Notes under the pieces: model-generated
The model's input: the letters and a program-made list of their open reading frames with translations, nothing else
The model's database searches: none
What the model was told of the DNA's origin: nothing
Position numbers and translations under genes: made by a program
From: Cladocopium goreaui
Taxonomy: Eukaryota; Sar; Dinophyceae; Suessiales; Symbiodiniaceae
Assembly: GCA_947184155.2 (NCBI GenBank)
Contig: CAMXCT020000132.1
Coordinates: 139,092-203,091, forward strand
Length of the DNA: 64,000 nucleotides
Direction: 5' to 3'
Shown: one piece after another, positions 45,949 to 56,400 of the stretch
Layout of the letters: every line of letters begins with the position of its first letter
Position numbering within the stretch: position 1 is the first letter of the stretch

Positions 45949-46347
45949 CTGGGTGGGGAATGGCATGACACAAACACACACATCGCGGTATCAGGAATGC
46001 AATTATGCATATAGTTAAAGGTCATGTACTACCGTATCCCCCAAGAAAATCACACCGGAAAAAGTTCACCAATCCCCCACAAAACGGACCACTTTGGCAG
46101 CCAAATGCAGAGCCCCATGGTGTCCATATGCAGCGTCACTAACAAACGTGAAGTGTCACTACTCGGTTCTAATTATATGTATGTGTATGTATATATATAT
46201 ATATATTAGTCATATATATATATATACTTGAGGCCGGGGGTGGATGACGAAAGCTAGCGGGGTAGGAGAAAGAAGGAAGGGAAGAAGTGAGTTGCGGAGG
46301 GACTGTCATCATCGTGTCGCGGCATTGTTCGTCCCAACGAGGATGCA

Positions 46348-46359
46348 ACAATGATATAT
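46348..46359. repeat. LINE target-site duplication, left copy
   Basis: ACAATGATATAT, identical to 51036-51047. It adjoins the tail end of the LINE. Confidence 0.85.
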
Positions 46360-46387
46360 TGCTCATTGCTCATTGCTCATTGCTCAT
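46360..46387 (-). repeat. LINE 3' tail, (ATGAGCA)4
   Basis: Four copies of a 7-bp unit end the element just before the target duplication. Short tandem tails in place of poly(A) are known from several LINE clades. Confidence 0.8.
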
Positions 46388-46519
46388 GTGTAAACCCCAA
46401 ACACCTACCAGCACCTGGTGAGATGGATGAGGGAATGGGTGGCGCGCTACCTCCAATTGGAATTGGCAGGTCGTTGCCACGCATTATTTATTCCCGCAGC
46501 GCCAAAGCTACACGTCGCA

Positions 46520-49500
46520 TCACCAAGCCCACATAGCGGATACGGGCTGTGTCCACTTGGACCCCAGCCGAGGAATGGAATAGGCACATAAGGAATGTGG
46601 GTGTAGGTACAGTTCTTGAATGAAATCCACAATCCCTGAGCGCAAAAACAATTGCAACGTACCCCGACAAGCTTTGAGAACATGGGTAACCGAAACATTG
46701 CGCGTGGCACACAATGGGCAGCTAGTCAGGATCTCCGTACCTACCAGATCAGGAAAGTTCCAAAGAGGCCATCGCCCCGTCAGCTTAATGAACGCCCACT
46801 CTTCATGGCCAAATGCAACTTCTAAAACATTCCACCCTTGCACAAGCCTGTTGGGGCAGAAATCCCTGACGCTACACTGAAAAGCAGACAGCCACTTGCT
46901 TGCAGCTTCATCATACTCAGCATTGTCGTGAGCCTGAAGTATCGGCAAAACTACTTTGGTTTTGTACATCTGCAAAATTTGCTTCCTTTGTGCAGTTATG
47001 ACTCCTGAAACATGAGGAGATGGAAGGATACCAGATTCCACTAGGGACGGAATAGGCAAAGGTTGATAGGCTGCCATCATATCCGCCAACGCTCGCCACC
47101 AAGTATGCCCAGCCGTGCGCTGGGCAAATCGCAACATGAGAAGTGTGGGGTGGTAGGAGGGTAGTAGTTCAATCTTTGCCAAGAACATTACTGCACGTAA
47201 AATTGCCTTAGTTGCCAACCTCAATCTCCATCCACAAACAGCAACCGCCAGTGGCCCCCGCAAATCACGGCTCCTACACTTCAAAATCTTTTTAGCCCAA
47301 AAATCCTGGAGCGAATTGAGTTGCTTGTAAAAGGATGGCACCAAAGGCCAGATCTCGGCAGCAAACAAAATTACAGGTTCTATCCTTTGCACAATTGCTT
47401 CAGCCACAATAGGTGCAGGAAAGTGGGCATGAGAGGCAGCATTGAACAGCTCATAAAACAACACTTTTCCTACCCTGAGGACGTGGCTACTTCGTTTAGT
47501 GAAATCTAAGAATTCATCGAACTGTACTCCAAGCAACTTGTAGTCACTGCACAACACTGTTGAGATCTGGTCACTTGCTGCTCCAAACATCGGCAGCACC
47601 GCCGTTTTTGTTGGCCCAAAGTTGAATTCCACCTGAAACATATTTTCATACCTTTGTAAACCTAGGTGAACAGCCTGATTGACAGCAGTTTGGGATGGGA
47701 ACACCGCCACAATGTCATCAACAAACATTAACGCGCCTAGCGGGACACTTCCACACGCTTCCATCAACTCAATCCGATCATCTTTGTCAGCGATGGTAGC
47801 CAATGTGTAAATTGCTTGGCGCCGTGCCTGTTCCGGCGCTACACTCATTAACAACCTGATACCTTCTGGCGAATTCCAGTTGCAACAACCTGGGGTCAGA
47901 TCATGGACTTGCGGTGGCGGTGTAAATCTGGCCCATACGGCGGAAATTGCATCAGAGGCAAAGTCTGGAAGAATAGTTTTCGCAGGATTACAACACAAAT
48001 TGAGCAAGTCTCTCAAAAAAGTCATGACAGATGTGAAGACATGCACCCCGAACTTTCGTCCCTGTGGTATGCCAGCCCCAAATTTCAATGCTGACGAAAT
48101 CATTCCTTGCAATGATATTACCGCTGAATCCATCCGGAAAAAATCAAAGAGTAGCATCCATTCTGTTTCAACAATTCCAGCGGAGTAGCATGCTACCAAC
48201 ATTGCTTCCCTGGACGCACTATCATAGGCATGCTTGAGATCTGCAAATAGTACGTAAGAATCCAGGCCCTGGAACTGTCTGAGTTGAAGATGCAAAATAA
48301 CTGCAACCACTACTGCCATCACATCCCATTTACCTCCCATTTGCGATGGACCTGAGAACCTTTCTAATAAGTCTTGACACCTCAGGAGCCATAGCCCATC
48401 TTGCGCACTAGCCATGTCAGTACCCTGGCTAATAGGTCGGAGGTTGATGACTTTTCGAACCAGTCTAGGGCCAGCCTTTCTCAAAGGTGTGATTTTTCTA
48501 GAGCACCAGAAAGAGGACGTGATTTGCCCCAACCTCCCCAAGTTAACCAAAGCCCTGGTCAATTCCCGGAACGTACTTGCTTCTGCCTTTAAAGCAGCTA
48601 GTGGTCCATTCATAGAGCCTTTCTTCTTTTTAATACTGGCCAAGACCTGCCTCAGTTCGTGTTGGGCATACAGCGCATCATTGTGAGCAGTGTTCCACGG
48701 GGGGACAGGCAGTCCTGGCATACCAATCCTAGGGGCGCCAGCCCGATAGATATCGTTACTCAGGCTGACTATTTGGTAGTAAGCTGAATTCACTTCCGGC
48801 TGATTCTTGTCTGCTCGCTCTGTGAGGCTAGCACCAATTGCAGCCAAGGACTCCTGAATTGACATCAAAACTTGAGTATCTTCATGCGTAAGGGCAACTT
48901 CGAAGGAGCTTTCTTGTTTAAACCAACTGGAAAGAAAGTGCGCAGCCTGTCCCGGATCCTCATTTTTCAAATGTACATATTTTCTAAACAGATTTAAATT
49001 CGTTTCATGGTGCAATTCTTGGAGAGCTAACTTATAGTCCTCATAGCACTCAAAGTCGCCAGGGGTGGGGATAGTTGTGGGCCACCGTTTCTGCGTGCCC
49101 CGGGGACCCTTGCGAGCCCGTACCATACTTGATGAATGTCCTATTAAGCAAATCACAGCGTTACGCAGCCATGCTGCAGCATCTAGAACATCTCGCCTCC
49201 TTTTAAGTGAAAGGCACCCTGTAGAGACTTCTTCGCACGCACTTAGCGTAGCATCAAGTAACTGCTGGAAAATTGGTTCAGCATCATTTATTGCCTCAGT
49301 CCACTCGGAAGTTCTGAGCCATTCAACCCTACCAATTGAATTCTTGTAGGTGGCTTTGAATGTAACCGAGCAAGTGACTGTGACCAGCTCATGATCCGAC
49401 AATCCCACTGGCGTCTGGCAAACAGACACCTCGATGGGTGCAGAAAGGCTAGCCAACACCAAGTCAATGATTGTACCACTGCTGTGTGTAGGTATGGCAG

Positions 49501-50470
49501 GGTTGTAAGCTACCAACCCAGCAGCTTGGATAAGCGCACCAATGTCACGATCCATTTTGGTCGGTCTACAGTGTAAACACCTGCACCCCGCATTATGGTC
49601 CACAAGCCCAGAGAGGTGGACATTGCCATCCCCTAAGATGAGGATGAGCGCATGTGGGAAGCGTGCTTTTAGAATACCAAACTCCGTGAGAATTTGCTGC
49701 CAGCATTCCAAATCTCCCCCTGGTCGCGGGTAGATACCTCCAATAATTAACGCAGGAGTTTCAGTGTTAACATCTTGGCGAACCTCAAGCCATAATACAA
49801 TATCTGATCCCACATCCTCCATGAGCGTCACCTGGAATTGCAACTCTTCCGCTATGAAGAACCCAATAGAAGCCCAACTTGCCGATCTTACCCCTAGCCA
49901 CACGAAGGGAAACCCGGGAGGCAATGGAGCTCCCGGCGCAAAGCGGGCTCCAGGGAGCACGCAGATTTTGACGTTTTGTTGGACAAGTTCATGGGCGATG
50001 TGCCACACACGCCACCAGAGAATATCATCACTACCCAACGCTGCCAAGCCAGTCCTGCCCGGATTTAAGGTAGCCAACTTAATTCTTTCCAGCACTCCAC
50101 TCGTAAAATAGTTTCCAGCTAGTACCGACTGCCCCCCAACAAAGGGAGATACTACATGTTTAACCTGACCTGCACCTCGTCCTGCCACCGGTAATACACG
50201 CCGCAACAGCCCTTTGAAAGAGGATACCAGATTTGCCAAATGTCGAAGGTGGCTAACCTCCCTCCCACTTACTGTTCGCAAATTACCTGGGTTTACCGGA
50301 GAAGCATCGAGAAGGCCCTGAAAATCTTTGAATGCAGCCATAAGCTCCATCTGAGGCGGCGGTATCTGGAGCCATTCCAATACAACATGTTCCAAGTCCC
50401 TCACATCCATGGCTGGAAGGTGACAGTTTAAACATAAAGAACAAAACATTGAGCAAAAAGCAGACTTCAA
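46520..50470 (-). CDS. LINE ORF2: endonuclease-reverse transcriptase, 1,316 aa
   Basis: The frame is intact from ATG at 50470 to TGA. Residues about 110-370 form an apurinic-type (EEP) endonuclease region: GDGNVH near 282, a T-H-S-S-G-T-I-I-D-L segment near 335 and SDHELV near 357. The usual QE(T/S) glutamate position seems to be occupied by VLPGARF. Reverse transcriptase motifs are FADLKHAYDS near 740, GIPQGRKFG near 790 and FVDDIVAV near 915, so the catalytic aspartates are present. Near 1255 is a CPLC-x9-H-x4-C zinc motif as in many LINE C-termini. The protein would nick the target and copy its RNA at the break. The N-terminal 40 residues may include a weaker start; a later Met lies at residue 21. 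Confidence 0.9.
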   Translation of the reverse strand: MKSAFCSMFCSLCLNCHLPAMDVRDLEHVVLEWLQIPPPQMELMAAFKDFQGLLDASPVNPGNLRTVSGREVSHLRHLANLVSSFKGLLRRVLPVAGRGAGQVKHVVSPFVGGQSVLAGNYFTSGVLERIKLATLNPGRTGLAALGSDDILWWRVWHIAHELVQQNVKICVLPGARFAPGAPLPPGFPFVWLGVRSASWASIGFFIAEELQFQVTLMEDVGSDIVLWLEVRQDVNTETPALIIGGIYPRPGGDLECWQQILTEFGILKARFPHALILILGDGNVHLSGLVDHNAGCRCLHCRPTKMDRDIGALIQAAGLVAYNPAIPTHSSGTIIDLVLASLSAPIEVSVCQTPVGLSDHELVTVTCSVTFKATYKNSIGRVEWLRTSEWTEAINDAEPIFQQLLDATLSACEEVSTGCLSLKRRRDVLDAAAWLRNAVICLIGHSSSMVRARKGPRGTQKRWPTTIPTPGDFECYEDYKLALQELHHETNLNLFRKYVHLKNEDPGQAAHFLSSWFKQESSFEVALTHEDTQVLMSIQESLAAIGASLTERADKNQPEVNSAYYQIVSLSNDIYRAGAPRIGMPGLPVPPWNTAHNDALYAQHELRQVLASIKKKKGSMNGPLAALKAEASTFRELTRALVNLGRLGQITSSFWCSRKITPLRKAGPRLVRKVINLRPISQGTDMASAQDGLWLLRCQDLLERFSGPSQMGGKWDVMAVVVAVILHLQLRQFQGLDSYVLFADLKHAYDSASREAMLVACYSAGIVETEWMLLFDFFRMDSAVISLQGMISSALKFGAGIPQGRKFGVHVFTSVMTFLRDLLNLCCNPAKTILPDFASDAISAVWARFTPPPQVHDLTPGCCNWNSPEGIRLLMSVAPEQARRQAIYTLATIADKDDRIELMEACGSVPLGALMFVDDIVAVFPSQTAVNQAVHLGLQRYENMFQVEFNFGPTKTAVLPMFGAASDQISTVLCSDYKLLGVQFDEFLDFTKRSSHVLRVGKVLFYELFNAASHAHFPAPIVAEAIVQRIEPVILFAAEIWPLVPSFYKQLNSLQDFWAKKILKCRSRDLRGPLAVAVCGWRLRLATKAILRAVMFLAKIELLPSYHPTLLMLRFAQRTAGHTWWRALADMMAAYQPLPIPSLVESGILPSPHVSGVITAQRKQILQMYKTKVVLPILQAHDNAEYDEAASKWLSAFQCSVRDFCPNRLVQGWNVLEVAFGHEEWAFIKLTGRWPLWNFPDLVGTEILTSCPLCATRNVSVTHVLKACRGTLQLFLRSGIVDFIQELYLHPHSLCAYSIPRLGSKWTQPVSAMWAW

Positions 50471-50740
50471 GCAACACTCACTACCACAACATAGCCAGTC
50501 TTTGCTACTTCCAGTTCCTTCAATTCAACAGCTCAGCTGCACCAACCCTAAGCTCCTAACCATTGAACCGATCTGAGCCACAGTCTACACTAGCTTGACC
50601 CTTGTCTTTTGTTTCGCGCATACACCAAGTCACCATAAATCGCATTCTGGTCCGTTGCCAACAGCTGCAGTGTTGGGACCGGCCCGGACCAAGATGAATT
50701 TCAAGACTAAGGTCTAATTACAGCCAACAATAGAGGTTCG

Positions 50741-51035
50741 TTACGTAGCCGTCGAAGTCTTTACCTCAACCGCTCTTCCAAGGAAAGGAAGCAACGCCCT
50801 TACTGCCTCAGGAGAGAATGCTTGTCTCCTACCTTTGACTACTACATTCATCTTTCGCGCTTGCACCTGGATCGTGAGTTTGTTTGAATTTTTAAAATGA
50901 ATCACAACGCACGGTTGGCCCTTCTGGCCGCCAGCAACTCCAAAAGGGGTTTTGTCACACACCTCACCCTTAGTCAAAATCCTGCATCCAAATGCAGCTT
51001 CGACCCTTTGATATATTGATATATGATATCTAACT
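50741..51035 (-). pseudogene. LINE ORF1, C-terminal fragment
   Basis: About 96 codons of minus-strand frame lie between the truncation point and the TAG/TAA-type stop at 50741. They include FGCRILTKGEVCDKTPFG and AFSPEAVRALLPFLGRA. The open frame continues to 51184, but residues beyond 51035 are flanking DNA. ORF1 proteins of LINEs usually bind RNA; no domain is recognisable in this fragment. It ends 270 bp before the ORF2 start. Confidence 0.6.
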
Positions 51036-51047
51036 ACAATGATATAT
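51036..51047. repeat. LINE target-site duplication, right copy
   Basis: ACAATGATATAT, identical to 46348-46359. It adjoins the truncated 5' end of the LINE. Confidence 0.85.
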
Positions 51048-51275
51048 ATGGGGGAGGGGGCAGGGGGGGGCCCTTTCGCGGGAAAAATCACGTGATGTCC
51101 TTGAGCAGCCCCCCCAATACTTGCTAAAGCAAGAAGACTCCAGCTAGCTGACGCTAGCTTTCGTGATATATACAATAAAAACATCTATCCACTCTCTCTC
51201 TCTCTCTCTTCTTCTCTGCAAGGCATGGGTGTTCAAAAATGTTAGGCCCGTTTTGCCAGATGTCTTCACATTTAC

Positions 51276-51374
51276 ACACTTGACACTTCTTGTTCCCAGG
51301 CTCATGATCTGCAAGAGCACCTCATCACTCAGCTCCGCCAAATAGGGGCCTTCAACTTGGCCTGAGCTGATCAC
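51276..51374 (-). CDS. Internal exon with F-box-like helix
   Basis: Exactly 33 codons in phase 0 lie between an acceptor GGCCAG and a donor TGT|GTAAAT. They read GPYLAELSDEVLLQIMSL. The pattern L-x-x-L-x-x-E-x-L-L-x-I resembles the first helices of F-box domains, though one exon is too short to be sure. Other exons were not found; the LINE and TIR element lie immediately downstream at 51167. Confidence 0.45.
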
Positions 51375-51861
51375 CTGGCCTGTGCAGAACGCATGGGGAT
51401 CTTGGACACGCAAAATCCACGTTCAAAGATGCCAGCTCCAAACCTCACCATGAAAATTGTGTACAAGTCATTCCAAGTCAATTCGTGCCCAAATACGCCC
51501 AAACTAATTGATCATTGCCCAAGCCATTGCCCAAGCTACCATGCCTGTCTCGGAGGTATTCGAGATCTCTTCGATCTTCCGCTTGGGCATGGGCATTGTG
51601 ACAGTGTCAGCGATGGGTTGCCCAAAAACCCGCTGGCATGCCAGCCGGAGAACACTCCTTAGTGATATCTGTCAAAGGATGCCAGAAGTAGTTGGACGTA
51701 GTTAGAATGTTAGAATATGATTGAATTAGTTGAACCATGTTGGACATTGTTGGTCGCAATTGCCTTTCTCTTTCGGGAGTCAGCTGAAGGGCCATTCACT
51801 TCCCTTTTCTGCTGGAGCGCTTGTTCCGTGCAATCCGAAGCTGTTCCGTGCAATCCGAATT

Positions 51862-52237
51862 ATCGCGAAACCTGCCCGAACGACAGCTTTTCTGGAGTGG
51901 TGCTGGAGGCTCGTTTGTGCAAGTCCTGCCTCATATGACTGATGTCATCATTGAGAATTGCAACCTGCGTCTCCAAACGTTTCTTCAATGCTTCGTTTGC
52001 TCTCAACTCTGCCTCCTGCAGCTCTTGTTGCAAGTCCGTCACCTCCCAAGCAGCTTCGTTTGCATTGCCGGCTTGTGCATTTCGAGCGGCGTCAAGATCG
52101 CTTGTCAGCCCCGGAAGGTCCTGGAACAACGACGCCAGGTCCCACAGGTCACTGGAGATCCCCCATTTCTCTGCTATAGCCTCCCAAGTGGCCCACATCT
52201 CGGAGCTCGGCATGGAACTCGAGCTCGAAACGACCAT
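51862..52237 (-). CDS. Exon encoding a predicted coiled coil, probable 5' exon
   Basis: From ATG at 52237 the frame reads MVVSSSSSMPSSEMWATW and continues with a long charged stretch, LQQELQEAELRANEALKK then TQVAILNDDISHMRQ. This has the heptad hydrophobic pattern and Glu/Lys/Gln content of a coiled coil, about residues 60-110. An acceptor ATCTCAG lies just upstream, suitable for a spliced-leader or an intron. The left boundary is uncertain (a GA donor after CAG near 51932, or later). Function unknown; perhaps a structural or scaffold protein. A 10-bp repeat GCGTAACAAT lies upstream at 52260-52290. Confidence 0.5.
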
Positions 52238-52810
52238 GGCGCCAACAAGTGCCTCTGAGATACGTAACAATGCGTAACAATGCGTAACATGCTGCTTTAC
52301 CGTACCGTACCACATGGAGGATGAGAAACCGACAATGTGGGGACTGCTGCATGCATGCTCTAATGCCATGTTGCATTGGCATGTCAATTCGGAAAAATGA
52401 AGAAGGCCTGCTTGCCTACCATACATGTTCGCAACAGCCTTATGAGTCTCATTGAGTCTCTAAAGCTGCCATCTTTGGGCCCAGCAACCGAGCAACTCGG
52501 GATGCAAAAGAAGTTTTTTTTATCCAATGCTGTCTTCGAAACAGGGATGATACTTGTTACATCTTGTTACTACGCATCAGTCTTAATCAGGAGCTGAGCA
52601 CCCTTTAGTCCAATGCGTTCCCTTTGAGCTCTCTGAGAGAAAAACAACAACCTAGCCATGGGCTAAAGATGGCTAAAGTACAAACAGAAATGCACTCGTC
52701 TGCGCAACGTTCAACATTATCAACATTTATCGACATTACAGCTAGTGACAGCTAGTGCAAGGCGGCCAGCATTTGAGGACTTGTGAGCTTCCACAGCGAA
52801 CAACCAGCCT

Positions 52811-52933
52811 TCACTCTTTCTTACTAGTAGCCCATTCTGGTTGATTGCAACTTGTTTTTTTGTTCTCGTTGTTGTTATACTCTTGAGAGAGCAAACCCTC
52901 CTGGTTCCCCGTCCACCAGTTTCCCACCCAATC
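52811..52933 (-). CDS. Terminal exon, product unknown
   Basis: After AATGTATGTAG the frame reads 40 codons and TGA in phase 0, beginning DWVGNWWTGNQEGLLSQ and ending ATSKKE. It is Asn/Gln/Trp-rich and short. It lies between the coiled-coil exon and the end of the PP2C gene. Upstream exons, perhaps in 53022-53200, were not established. Confidence 0.4.
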   Translation of the reverse strand, partial: DWVGNWWTGNQEGLLSQEYNNNENKKTSCNQPEWATSKKE

Positions 52934-53454
52934 CTACATACATTTCGACCCAATGCCGACACCAAAGGCTGAGAAGGCTCTGACAGAAGTTGATAATGGA
53001 AGAGATGCACCTCAGTCAGGCTCAGTCAGGCTCATCCAAACCTGCAAAAGCATTCAAAGAACAAAACAAAGCTTTGCTGATTTTGTATTCTTTTGTCAGT
53101 TTTTGTGGGATGGTAGAAAGCTTGGAGAGACATGAGTCCCCTTCTGGTAGCCCATAGCAAAGTTCTAGTGAATTCATGTCCAATGTGAATTCTCTCCTAA
53201 CTATATAAATCAACTCATGCCGCTGTAGCTTGACATGGCTGCTTCTTGCTGCCTGGTGACATGCACAGGTCTGACGTCTGCCAACGTGTGTTCCGGCCCA
53301 AGGCAGCCATTCACCATAAGCACAAACAGCTCCGGTCAAAATGGATGTCACTATGGCAAGTCTAACTCTAACAGCTATGACATGTCGGATCATGTTCGGA
53401 CTTCAGTGGCATATACTGACATCATTGCATCAGAAGCTGCTGCACAGGCAGGGC

Positions 53455-56400
53455 TCATGTGAAGCATTCCCTACACCAGCGGCTTTCAATTCTCTGGTCC
53501 GAGAACCAGACCGCGATGGCCGTGATGTCATCCACAGTGTCATTGTAAGAACCTGAGAATCGCTGGAGAAACATCACTGAGGGTTGCTGCATGGCCTTTC
53601 TCAGATAACCATCTTCACCGCAACTGTCACCAATTGACCATCTTGCTTCAAACGTCCTCCGCTCCAGGTCCCTGACTCCTAGCCCAACGCCTTCGGGCCA
53701 CAGAGCACACATCCTGACCGAATCAGCTCGCATTAAATGTAAGGTAACAAGAAGTTGATAAATTATGAATATGAAGTAATATGATGTAATATGAATGAAT
53801 GTTCCAAAAATAAAGAGCTGGGTGCAACTCCCTCCCAAAGAGTTCCTAGCTGCAATTCCACTCCGGCTGCATTCACCGCACGTCATCCAACGGGAATTGT
53901 TGTGACGTAAGTGAGTATGTTGCGACATGTTGTGACTCAGACTTGGCACATCACCTATATAATTCAACAAATTACATCAAATTACGAAGGTAGCCTGTTG
54001 ACAGCATCTCCCCCTCACACCATGTCCTCGAGCACTTCATCTGACACACCCTCGGTACCTCGACAGCCGTGCCACTTCGGGGCAGCGAGTGACTAAGCCA
54101 CCGACTCTTGTGGCCTGACTGAGGAAATGCTATAATCCTATGCCTAAGTCCTGTGTGTGTGCTTGTCAATTTTTTTGTGTACGAGCATCTACAATATCGC
54201 GATGTCAGATGTCATAGAATGCCATAGAATGCCCACTTTCACTGGTGCTCTTCCATAGCCCTGCTCATCTCCATGCCATGTGGCAACAAGTCACTCGGCG
54301 GCTAGGTATGTTTCAGCTGGCAGCTACTGAGATGTACTGAGGGCCCGACACAAGCGGGTTGCAACCTCCTTGGTGCTGCAGAACTCGAAGAGTCCTCGCA
54401 AGTTCACTCTTGACCATGAGTTCGCAAGAGATTTGCATGGATGAACATGGAAGATGTTGAAAGCCTCTGCAAGCCCCTGTTTCAAAAGATGTCAAATACT
54501 AACAAAATATTTCAAATACTTCCGTCCGTCAGTGCCAAGCACTAAAAGCTCGTCAGCACCATTGGCGATGCGGACAGATGCCACCTGGCAGCAGATACCG
54601 TCGCATTCTCAGCACAAGAAGTTGAAGATCCTTCAAGTTCAGGTTTTTAACTTGGAACTTTGACTTTGCAGTTCAGTGCCAGCTACGAGTAGCACCGTGA
54701 ATAGCAAAATAAGTTGAGGATAGTTGAGGTTAGGATCGATTAGAAGCCTTGCATATCAGGATGATGCAGGGTGACACCGGAATACCACCCAAACATACCC
54801 AAACCTCCCTGCTGAGCCTCAGGTTCTGAGCTGACACCACATGTGCCAGCGATGGAGGCGCCCAATGACCGGGACAAGGCCATAGCCGGCCACTGGCACC
54901 CTGACAAAGCGCCCCGGCTTTGCAAGTGGATAGTACCAGCGCGGAAACCATGGAAAACCCTGGGCAAATAATCTTCAATAGGGATGGGAAGAATTCTGGT
55001 GATAGGGTGGGATGAGAATGAGAAAAAAAAAATTCAAATCACATGCGCGCATCCTGACATCATCCGTGATCATCTCTTCAAGAATTGCCTTACAAGGAAA
55101 AACATATACTGTAATTTATAAATAAGAGCTGTATCATAATAATTCATGTATCAAAATAAAAACCTATATAAAAATAGATTTATATTTATATATATAGGGG
55201 TATGTCTCAAAATACGGTGTCCAACCCGGGAAGTTTGACTAGGGGGTATGATTCGTGGGTATGATTCTGGGTATGATTCGTGGGTATGATTCGCGGGCCT
55301 TGATTTAGTGTTTCCCTGCATCCTCCGCGTATGGTTATTTACCCACACTTACCCCGAGAATGTTTCAACTGTTGGCAATTATACCATACATGGAGCGCTT
55401 TGGAGCTGGCATGCTGTTGACGCTGTGCGTGCTGCTGTCAGAGTTGTGTGTGCGCTTTGGAGCGGGCGTCGTTGTGCCGTTGGAATGCCGCTGCAAGGTG
55501 CTGGTGCAGGGTGTTGCTTGCTGTCAGAGTGGTGTGTACAGTTTGGAGCGATGCTTGTGGCGCTCAGGGTGCTGCTGCAGGTGCTGCCTGAGGGTGATGA
55601 TTGAAGGTGCTGCTGTCAGAGTGGTGTGTGCTGTAAACCCTGCTTTGGCGCGGGCATGCTGGTGAGCGGATGCGGGTGGAAGGTGCTGCTTGAGGGTGCT
55701 GTCGAGCTAGCCTGCTGGTGCTGCTGCAAGGGGTGATGCTTCAGGGTGCTGCAAGGAGGGTACGTACTGTACCCAACTCGTGCTGCAAGGGTGCTAGTGA
55801 AGGGTGCTGCTGCACGCTGCAGGGTGCTGTTGTCGAATTTTTCTCAGAAGCAGCAGGAGGCGTAGCTAAGCCCGTGGCGAATGGTTGCAAAGAAAAGAGC
55901 TCACAAAACACAAGTTCTGATCTTGCAAATGTACCAAGGTTCAGAATTGGGAAGTTTGAGGTATGATTCGGGTATGATTCGGGGTATGATTCGGAAACCC
56001 ATCTTTTTTTTGAATTCAGGAAGCTTTGTTGCTTGAGTCTCTTTTTCCCACCGTCAACCTACTACGATTGCTACTTTGTCAATGGCTGCAATGGCTCGAC
56101 CTGTCAGACGACCTTCGACAGGACGCCTGCCGGCGTCTCTTCTGGATGTTCTTCTCATGTACCTTTAGCTCAGCTACGCTTAGGCTTATGTTCCTCTTCG
56201 ACGGAGTTTTGGTTTGGTTGCCAGCCAGCCAGCCAGCCAGCCAGAGCCAGAGTCATCCCCTTCATCAGCCTCATCAGCAACACAGCAAGCAGCCAGCCAC
56301 GCAGCCAGCCAGCTGCAACTAGCCAGCCCTATAGCCACTATAGCCAGCCACCCAACCAGCAGCAGCAACTGAGCCAGCCACCTAGCCAGCCAGCCAGCCG

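Larger units (their letters stand above)
46360..51035 (-). mobile_element. Non-LTR retrotransposon (LINE), 5' truncated, with TSD and repeat tail
   Basis: The 12-bp sequence ACAATGATATAT is present at 46348-46359 and again at 51036-51047, forming a target-site duplication. Between them, read on the minus strand, are the C-terminal part of ORF1, a spacer of 270 bp, a full-length ORF2 with endonuclease and reverse transcriptase, a 3' UTR of about 130 bp and a tail of four ATGAGCA units (46360-46387). Truncation within ORF1 at 51035 is the usual 5' truncation of LINEs. Intact ORF2 and an exact target duplication suggest a recent insertion. Confidence 0.85.
46244..51167. mobile_element. Small TIR element (236 bp) split by a LINE insertion
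   Basis: Bases 46244-46259 (ATGACGAAAGCTAGCG) and 51152-51167 form a 16-bp inverted repeat with one mismatch. Removing the LINE (46360-51035) and one target copy leaves about 236 bp between these ends, a MITE-like size. Sequence outside both ends is TA-rich. No longer target duplication than AT could be fixed. The inverted repeats could be chance, but such a match between two short flanks is unlikely. Confidence 0.5.

Noticed and set aside
46220-46260. GGCCTCAAG on the minus strand resembling a relict dinoflagellate spliced leader
   Set aside because: Only the last few bases match the leader end and the rest is unrelated, so chance is likely.
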